From positions 1 through 10,596 of the forward strand of contig CALZHV010000065.1 of assembly GCA_945787485.1 (NCBI GenBank): 10,596 bases of DNA, given 5' to 3'. The DNA comes from an uncultured Lachnospiraceae bacterium (GTDB lineage: Bacteria; Bacillota; Clostridia; Lachnospirales; Lachnospiraceae). Positions 5,622 through 10,596 of this stretch are shown here, in pieces (position 1 is the stretch's first letter; every line of letters begins with the position of its first letter). A program made the translations under genes and the position numbers. The notes under the pieces were generated by a model. It had not been told where the DNA came from and searched no databases. It worked only from the letters and a program-made list of their open reading frames with translations.

Positions 5622-8534
5622 TTAAAATACACTGAGTACTTCTTTAAAATTATCTTTTGCGGCTTCAATCTTTGTCTCTCCGCCAACAGCACATATTACA
5701 TCACCCTTTGTTGCTGCTTTTACATGCGGAGCAAGACTTCTTATTGTTGAAACTGTAGTATTAAGAACTTCTTCTCTCGTCTGCTGTAGTTCCTCATCCG
5801 TAATACCCATAAGATATGACAGGAAATAGAATGAGCCTTCCGACGAAGGTGTGAGCGGTGTGTCAAGCTTTGCTATTGCGCCTATAATATATTTTGTCAT
5901 ATCTCTTTCATTTGCACTAAACTGTTCGACATACAAAGCTGCCTCTTTATAAATATTGTATGTTTCCATCAAATTAGGGTCTCTGTATGATGTAAAATAT
6001 ACATTTCCGCTTCTGTTAAATGAGCACATTGAACCATATGCACCACCCTTAACTCGTACATTTATCCACAAATAATCATACGAGAAAATCACTTGAAGAA
6101 CTGACAGTGCACCTGTATATTTAAGTCCCTCTTTTATAAAGTTTCCTGCAGTTGCTACATACTGAACCTGACTTGCAGTTTTAAAGCCCTCATTTAATTT
6201 ATTAACCTCTATCTTTTCCCTATCAAACTCAAGTCTTGTTGATAACTTTTTAGAAAAAGCAGTGAGTGACTTGTACAGTATTTCCTCCGGATTTTTATCA
6301 GAAGTGTAATTAACTATCAATGCATCTCTTCTTAAAATCTCTCCTAAAACCGTCTTTAATTCTGATACAAGATTCTCGTATTGATTATCAAAATCATCAT
6401 CAAGCATAGAAAGGTACTTATAGTACTCTATACCTTCCGTAAGCTCCTTTACAACTCCAATAGGAGAAATGTAAGATACGGCCCTTTCAGCAGCAGTAAG
6501 ATGTCCGGATGAAACAAGTCCATTTTTCAAATAAGTCCTTGTCTCTGAAATAATTTCTTTGAGTCTCTTTTTATCATCAAGCTTTGTTGTAAAAAGTATC
6601 TCATCTATAATCTCCATAGCTTTATCAACATTTTCATGAAGCATCTTTGCACTCACTACAAAATGAAGTGCATAATCGTCACATTCCTTTTTATTAATTA
6701 TTGAAGTAACAAAACCTATTCCGCCTGTATATATGTTTATCTCACTTGATAAATCATTGTAGCTGTAATTTGCTGTATCAATATTTTTAAATATTTCCGT
6801 AAGAAGCGCAATTACCGGATATTTTTTATAACTTATATCTGTGACATCAAAATCGAGATTCAGATAGCTTATACCATTTGTAAAAATATTATGACTTACA
6901 ACTTTTACCATTTCAATATCACAAAATTGGTTATTTAGCTTTCTTGCTTTTCTTTCGATATCGGATATCTCCAGCATAGGAATGGTTTTTAATTCTTCCT
7001 CTCCATCCTCTGCCTCCTGGTATTCCTCTAAATGTTTGGCTTTATCTATAATTTCTTTTATTTCATTTTCTGAAAGTGTTGCTTTAAAATCAGCAAGTTT
7101 TTTCTTTTCTTCTTCTTCCTTAAGCTCATTCAATCCTCTTTTCGGTGAAAGCTTAACATACGTTTTATGATTATTTTCAAGAAGATATTCTTTTATCAGT
7201 TTTTCAAAATATCCTGTTTCTATTTCCGTTTTAAGTTCCTCAAAAACTTCATTTAAAGAAAATAAATCAAGTGCTGCATTATCATCATACAACCATGTAC
7301 CAAAAGCATTAAGACCAAGCATAAGTCCCTTTGGATATCTTGAATAATCTCCTTCCTTATGCTTAAATTCAAACATATTAATGGCTGCCTTTAATGACTT
7401 TTTATCTATGCCGTTTTCTACAAGATTACGCAATACGTCATTTATTGTATTTATAAAGTTTTCTTCATCTTCATCGTTTGCATTTTTGGCAATAATAGAA
7501 AATGTAGGCTGATTTATTCCGTCATCATATGACGAAAAAACATCCTTTCCTATTTTTGCATCTATGAGAGCTTTTTTAATTGGTGCCCCAGGTGCAGCAA
7601 TGATTGCTCTTTCTAAAACTGCCATAGCCGTACATAGCTTTTTATCCGTACTCTTTCCTACAAGGACATTGTAAGTAAGATATGTATTTTCTTTTTCCTC
7701 GTCCGCATCAGCTAATGAATAAAATGCATTTTTATAAACCGGCTTATCAAAGAATTTCTGTTCTTGAATAGCAGAATCTATTTCCTTATAATCGTATGCA
7801 CTCAAATACTCTTTATCTATAAACTCAAGTTCTTCTTTAACATCCATATCACCATAAAGGTATATATATGAATTACTCGGATGATAATATGTCTGATGAA
7901 ATTCTATAAACTTTTCTCTCGTCAAATCAGGTATTTTTACAGGGTCACCGCCTGACTCAAATCCATATATGGTATCAGGCAAAAGTGATGCCTCTATTTC
8001 TCTGTACAGTTGCTGTTCAGCAGAAGAATAAACACCCTTCATCTCATTAAATACTACACCATTGTATTTAAGCTCATCTGTTTCCTCATCATATTCATAA
8101 TGCCAGCCTTCCTGCATCATGATTTCTTCTCTCTCATATATATTAGGATAAAAAACTGCATCAAGATAAACATGCATAAGGTTATGAAAATCCTTTTTGT
8201 TAAGGCTGGCAACCGGATAAACAGTTTTATCCGAATATGTCATAGCATTTAAAAATGTATTTAATGAACCTTTACAAAGCTCAACAAACGGGTCCTTTAC
8301 AGGAAATTTCTTTGAGCCACACAATACCGAATGTTCCATTATGTGCGGAACACCTGTATCATCCTTAGGTGGTGTACGAAATCCAATTGTAAATACTTTG
8401 TTTGTATCATCATTTTCAATAATCATAACTCTTGCTTTTGTTTTGTCATGACTTAGTACATAACCTACACCGTTTACCTCAGGTAATTTCTTTTCTTCAA
8501 TTACACTATATCCATTTATATCACTTAAACTCAT
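5622..8534 (-). CDS. M16C metallopeptidase, presequence protease (PreP/Cym1)-like
   Basis: A 970-residue zinc peptidase of the inverzincin M16C group, which forms a clam-like chamber from two homologous halves in one chain and degrades unfolded peptides. The zinc site is the inverted motif HIMEH (His64, Glu67, His68) and the distal ligand Glu164 in FNEMKGVYSS. The H68-E164 spacing matches presequence proteases. The C-terminal half keeps VRVKGGAYGS, supplying the conserved Arg and Tyr that contact substrate. A charged helical hinge lies mid-protein (ELKEEEEKKKLADF and AEDGEEELK). No signal peptide is seen, so it should be cytoplasmic and probably recycles peptides. The ATG at 8532-8534 follows GGAGG by 5 nt and is preferred over an in-frame GTG at 8546 that lacks a ribosome binding site. 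It sits 14 bp after cdd and shares one base with the longer era frame. Confidence 0.93.
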   Translation of the reverse strand: MSLSDINGYSVIEEKKLPEVNGVGYVLSHDKTKARVMIIENDDTNKVFTIGFRTPPKDDTGVPHIMEHSVLCGSKKFPVKDPFVELCKGSLNTFLNAMTYSDKTVYPVASLNKKDFHNLMHVYLDAVFYPNIYEREEIMMQEGWHYEYDEETDELKYNGVVFNEMKGVYSSAEQQLYREIEASLLPDTIYGFESGGDPVKIPDLTREKFIEFHQTYYHPSNSYIYLYGDMDVKEELEFIDKEYLSAYDYKEIDSAIQEQKFFDKPVYKNAFYSLADADEEKENTYLTYNVLVGKSTDKKLCTAMAVLERAIIAAPGAPIKKALIDAKIGKDVFSSYDDGINQPTFSIIAKNANDEDEENFINTINDVLRNLVENGIDKKSLKAAINMFEFKHKEGDYSRYPKGLMLGLNAFGTWLYDDNAALDLFSLNEVFEELKTEIETGYFEKLIKEYLLENNHKTYVKLSPKRGLNELKEEEEKKKLADFKATLSENEIKEIIDKAKHLEEYQEAEDGEEELKTIPMLEISDIERKARKLNNQFCDIEMVKVVSHNIFTNGISYLNLDFDVTDISYKKYPVIALLTEIFKNIDTANYSYNDLSSEINIYTGGIGFVTSIINKKECDDYALHFVVSAKMLHENVDKAMEIIDEILFTTKLDDKKRLKEIISETRTYLKNGLVSSGHLTAAERAVSYISPIGVVKELTEGIEYYKYLSMLDDDFDNQYENLVSELKTVLGEILRRDALIVNYTSDKNPEEILYKSLTAFSKKLSTRLEFDREKIEVNKLNEGFKTASQVQYVATAGNFIKEGLKYTGALSVLQVIFSYDYLWINVRVKGGAYGSMCSFNRSGNVYFTSYRDPNLMETYNIYKEAALYVEQFSANERDMTKYIIGAIAKLDTPLTPSSEGSFYFLSYLMGITDEELQQTREEVLNTTVSTIRSLAPHVKAATKGDVICAVGGETKIEAAKDNFKEVLSVF

Positions 8535-8548
8535 TTCAGCCTCCACTA

Positions 8549-9043
8549 TTACATTAAATTTTCAGGACCAAAGCTTAAAGGCAACAGTTTCTCCAAGCTC
8601 ATCACTTTATAATCGTCTTTACTCTTTGCCATAATAACCACAAAACTTTCCGGATTTACAAATTCTCTTAAAACCTGTCTGCAAACACCACATGGCGATA
8701 CATAATCATGTACTGCATCATCCTTGCCTGCAACAATAACTATCGCACAAAATTCTTTAAGACCATAACTTACGGATTTAAATATTGCCGTTCTCTCCGC
8801 ACAATTGCCCGGTGAATATGCCGCATTTTCTATATTGCATCCGCCAATCAGACAATAGCTTTCACCACCTGCCGTTATTGTGTCAAACGGATTATCTTCG
8901 ATAGTTTTTTTTGCCAGAATGCATGCCCCAACCTTATAATTCGAATATGGTGCATATGCATTCTTTCGTGCAGCAAAAGCACACTCTATCATATTATCTA
9001 TAATGTTTTTATCAAGTTTAATATCAAAATTTTTATTATCCAT
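8549..9043 (-). CDS. cdd: Cytidine deaminase
   Basis: Deaminates cytidine and deoxycytidine to uridine and deoxyuridine in pyrimidine salvage. The small homotetrameric zinc form is indicated by CAERTAIF (Cys81 ligand, Glu83 proton shuttle) and PCGVCRQ (Cys118 and Cys121 ligands). Substrate-binding segments AYAPYSNYKVGACIL (about 30-43) and GCNIENAAYSPGN (68-80) are present. At 164 residues it is longer than the usual 130-140. The extra length is mainly about 20 residues between the first beta strand and GCNIENAAY (about 44-66, KKTIEDNPFDTITAGGESYC), where most members have a short turn. Catalytic residues are intact, so activity is expected. The ATG at 9041-9043 follows AAAGG at about 8 nt. 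It lies 31 bp after the thioesterase; cdd next to era is a common Firmicute arrangement. Confidence 0.94.
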   Translation of the reverse strand: MDNKNFDIKLDKNIIDNMIECAFAARKNAYAPYSNYKVGACILAKKTIEDNPFDTITAGGESYCLIGGCNIENAAYSPGNCAERTAIFKSVSYGLKEFCAIVIVAGKDDAVHDYVSPCGVCRQVLREFVNPESFVVIMAKSKDDYKVMSLEKLLPLSFGPENLM

Positions 9044-9074
9044 AAGCGTTACCTTTACAAATATTCATTTGCAT

Positions 9075-9800
9075 TTAATTTAAAACAAACTCAACTACAG
9101 CCTTAATATCTGCTTTTTCAAGACCACATATTTTAATTATTTTCTTATTTTTATTATCTTCCGTTATTTCAAGACATGTTTCAACTACGAGAGTCTCATT
9201 GTATTTTGCCTGTTGCTTGTATTCCACCCTTATTTGTCTAATTGAATCGTCATATTCAATGTACTCATTTGCGAGTTCAATATATTTCGCATTTGTCATA
9301 TGTCCGTTAAAATCTATGTCGCATTTTCTTACAGTGTATTCTGCGGCCTTTTCCATATCCTTTGGATATTTTATTTTTCTTCCGCTTTTTTCCATAGGAT
9401 ATTCCGGTTCTACATCATAGCCTTCATAATCCTGTTCTTCGATTCTGATAGGTTTTCCCTGGTTTGCATCAACTAAAGTCCAGATTGAATCTGCGCAAAC
9501 AATGTCATTTCCTTCCTCGTCTGTAATAATTACATTTCTAAACCCCATTGAAGAAGCAAATCCGTATGGCCATGTTTTAACTGTTATATTCTCAAAGACA
9601 TGAGGATATCTGTTTATATGAATATTCCAACCTATTGCAAACCATGCCCTTTTGGATTGTTTCATATATTCAATTCCTTTTCCAATCGACTCAGAATTTA
9701 TGTTTACGCAATCCTGCATGGCATCTAATAAAGCTCTTACCGACATATTTGAATTTGAATCTATATCTGAAAACAAAACTTTCTTGTCATAAGTGTACAT
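9075..9800 (-). CDS. Acyl-ACP thioesterase, FatA/FatB-like double hot-dog
   Basis: A 241-residue protein of the acyl-ACP thioesterase family, which releases free fatty acids from acyl carrier protein. The first hot-dog domain runs from YDKKVLFSDIDSNSNMSVRALLDAMQDC to about 125, with SKRAWFAIGWNIHINRYP and ITVKTWPYGF typical of the family. The second begins near 150 and carries DFNGHMTNAKYIELANEY, giving the D163-x-N165-x-H167 active-site motif. Downstream, where plant FatB has Glu-Cys (EYRREC) and many bacterial members keep the Glu, this protein reads EYKQQAKY, with Gln197 and Ala198. It may therefore have altered activity or use only the D/N/H set. The ATG at 9798-9800 follows AGGAG by 6 nt, and that AGGAG overlaps the TAG stop of the small gene upstream, so the two are coupled. 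Substrate chain length cannot be read. Confidence 0.88.
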   Translation of the reverse strand: MYTYDKKVLFSDIDSNSNMSVRALLDAMQDCVNINSESIGKGIEYMKQSKRAWFAIGWNIHINRYPHVFENITVKTWPYGFASSMGFRNVIITDEEGNDIVCADSIWTLVDANQGKPIRIEEQDYEGYDVEPEYPMEKSGRKIKYPKDMEKAAEYTVRKCDIDFNGHMTNAKYIELANEYIEYDDSIRQIRVEYKQQAKYNETLVVETCLEITEDNKNKKIIKICGLEKADIKAVVEFVLN

Positions 9801-9809
9801 CTTTTTCTC

Positions 9810-10010
9810 CTAGCTATCCTGTTCCTCAAAATTTGGTATACATCCTGTCGCAAACGGACTACCTACATCACATCTGCCATGATGATAATTTTCTCTTACC
9901 TGTCCTTTTTCCACATCATCTGTAACTTTAACCTTAATTCTCCCAACACCTGACTCTGTCATATTATCAAGCATATCAATAATATTTTGAACATCTGAAA
10001 AATCACTCAT
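9810..10010 (-). CDS. Small conserved-looking protein (66 aa) with Cys/His-rich C-terminal half, unknown function
   Basis: I do not recognise a named family. The start is the ATG at 10008-10010: GGAGG lies 6 nt before it and a strong promoter 30 bp upstream, whereas the longer frame from 10031 has no ribosome binding site. Residues 1-20 look like an amphipathic acidic helix (SDVQNIIDMLDNM). Residues 22-40 are a charged strand-like stretch (GVGRIKVKVTDDVEKGQVRE). The rest is an unusual run: YHHGRC (His43, His44, Cys47), DVGSPFATGC (Cys57), then a short acidic tail. The two His and two Cys could form a metal site, or the segment could be modified after translation; both are inference. It is the first gene of the operon and its stop codon overlaps the thioesterase Shine-Dalgarno, so it is clearly translated with it. 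No signal peptide or membrane segment. Confidence 0.8.
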   Translation of the reverse strand: MSDFSDVQNIIDMLDNMTESGVGRIKVKVTDDVEKGQVRENYHHGRCDVGSPFATGCIPNFEEQDS

Positions 10011-10041
10011 AGAGCACCTCCAATAATTCATAATCTTTTTT

Positions 10042-10071
10042 ATTATATCATTTTTTACATAAATAATTCAA
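10042..10071 (-). promoter_or_regulatory. Strong promoter of the small-protein/thioesterase/cdd/M16/era operon
   Basis: On the minus strand TTGAAT (10071-10066), an 18-bp spacer and TATAAT (10047-10042) form a near-consensus sigma-A promoter, improved by an extended TG (TGATATAAT). Transcription should begin near 10035, leaving a leader of about 25 nt with GGAGG. It is the only strong promoter seen upstream of the tightly packed genes down to era. Confidence 0.78.
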
Positions 10072-10083
10072 TTAATATGAAAA

Positions 10084-10105
10084 ATAAATGGAGTAAATCA
10101 TTTAT
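10084..10105. repeat. 7-bp perfect inverted repeat upstream of the operon promoter
   Basis: ATAAATG (10084-10090) and CATTTAT (10099-10105) are separated by 8 bp, ending about 12 bp upstream of the -35 box. The position would suit a regulator binding upstream, but AT-rich DNA yields such repeats by chance, and it abuts the groL terminator T-run. Confidence 0.25.
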
Positions 10106-10140
10106 GCAAAAAAAGCGCCTAATCATAAATTAGACGCTTT
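10106..10140 (-). terminator. Intrinsic terminator after groL
   Basis: On the minus strand AAAGCGTCTAAT (10140-10129) pairs with ATTAGGCGCTTT (10123-10112) around a 5-nt loop, then continues in T residues to about 10108. All twelve positions pair in minus-strand RNA when one G-U wobble is counted (10134 with 10118). The plus-strand transcript would have a C-A mismatch there, which fixes the orientation. It lies 50 bp beyond the groL stop; the intervening bases are AT-rich. Confidence 0.85.
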
Positions 10141-10190
10141 ATCTTTTTTATTATTCTTTTATTCTTTATTTCACACGGAAAAATGACGTA

Positions 10191-10596
10191 TTACATCATG
10201 CCCATTCCGCCACCCATGCCACCTGCCGGCATAGCAGGAATATCTTCCTTAATATCAGCAACTACTGACTCTGTTGTAAGCAATGTTGAAGCAACAGATG
10301 TTGCATTTTGAAGTGCACTTCTTGTAACCTTAACAGGATCGATTATACCTGCTTCAATCATATTTACATATTCTTCCTTGAAAGCATCGAAGCCAACGCC
10401 GACTTCTGATTCTTTAATCTTGTTGATGATTACTGCACCCTCAAGACCTGCATTTGCTGCAATATGGTTAAGCGGAGCTTCCATTGCCTTGCATATAATC
10501 ATTGCACCTGTCTTTTCATCACCTTCAAGAGTATCAGCCAAAGCTGCAACCTTCTTTGTAGCGTGGATATAAGCAGAACCACCGCCTGCGATAATA
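10191..10596 (-). CDS. groL: Chaperonin GroEL, C-terminal 134 residues (partial, cut by window edge)
   Basis: GroEL forms the tetradecameric ring that, with GroES, folds proteins in the cytoplasm. The visible part is the end of the equatorial domain. It opens in IIAGGGSAYIHATKKVAAL, continues through GDEKTGAMIICKAMEAPLNHIAANAG and GVGFDAFKEEYVNMIEAGIIDPVKVTRSALQNATSVASTLLTTESVV, and finishes with the characteristic Gly/Met tail GGMGGGMGMM. The TAA stop is at 10191-10193 and a terminator follows 50 bp later, so it is the last gene of its unit. The start and any groES lie beyond the right edge. Nothing unusual was seen. Confidence 0.97.
   Translation of the reverse strand, partial: IIAGGGSAYIHATKKVAALADTLEGDEKTGAMIICKAMEAPLNHIAANAGLEGAVIINKIKESEVGVGFDAFKEEYVNMIEAGIIDPVKVTRSALQNATSVASTLLTTESVVADIKEDIPAMPAGGMGGGMGMM

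Noticed and set aside
5608..5622. Upstream ATG for era giving a TAATG overlap with the peptidase stop
   Set aside because: It has no Shine-Dalgarno; the ATG 12 bases later has GGAG at ideal spacing.
8010..8252. 80-codon plus-strand frame inside the M16 peptidase gene
   Set aside because: It is antisense to the conserved peptidase region carrying the zinc ligand Glu164, with no ribosome binding site.
9057..9073. Short hairpin CAAAT-ATTC-ATTTG between the thioesterase and cdd
   Set aside because: A five-pair AT stem with no T-run; it would not terminate and is expected by chance.

Overview
The window reads as chromosome from an AT-rich, low-GC Gram-positive anaerobe, most likely a Lachnospiraceae-type clostridium. 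Grounds for this are the strong AGGAGG-type ribosome binding sites, the TATAAT promoters with an extended TG, AT-rich codon use, a dimeric-type GlyRS, a pyruvate phosphate dikinase, a FatA-like acyl-ACP thioesterase and a cdd-era-recO gene order. Genus and species cannot be read from the sequence. Every gene I support lies on the minus strand, so the window is read from high to low coordinates. It is cut inside groL at the right edge and inside ppdK at the left edge.

Right end (10596 to about 10011): the last 134 codons of groL, a good intrinsic terminator, then a strong promoter (TTGAAT-18-TATAAT with extended -10). That promoter opens a tightly packed run of genes: an unrecognised 66-residue protein with a Cys/His-rich C-terminal half, an acyl-ACP thioesterase, cytidine deaminase (cdd), a large M16C presequence-protease-like peptidase, the ribosome-assembly GTPase era, and recO. 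Gaps are about 0-30 bp up to era. A 152-bp spacer carrying a 19-bp-period repeat separates era from recO.

Middle (3815 to 1660): a plausible second promoter overlaps the recO stop codon and would drive a small lipoprotein and glyS. A hairpin with a U-tract lies just after glyS. No intrinsic terminator was seen between 10010 and 1690, so read-through from the upstream promoter into glyS is also possible.

Left end (1600 to 1): a membrane-anchored XRE-family regulator with six predicted transmembrane segments and its own leader, then ppdK with a strong extended -10 promoter.

Most of this is housekeeping: protein folding, lipid release, pyrimidine salvage, peptide degradation, 30S assembly, recombinational repair, tRNA charging and PEP/pyruvate interconversion. 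I found no CRISPR array, insertion sequence, phage gene, tRNA or rRNA, and no clear new multi-gene system. The parts that deserve a second look are the 66-residue protein, the era-recO repeat tract, the altered active-site region of the thioesterase and the membrane-fused regulator.
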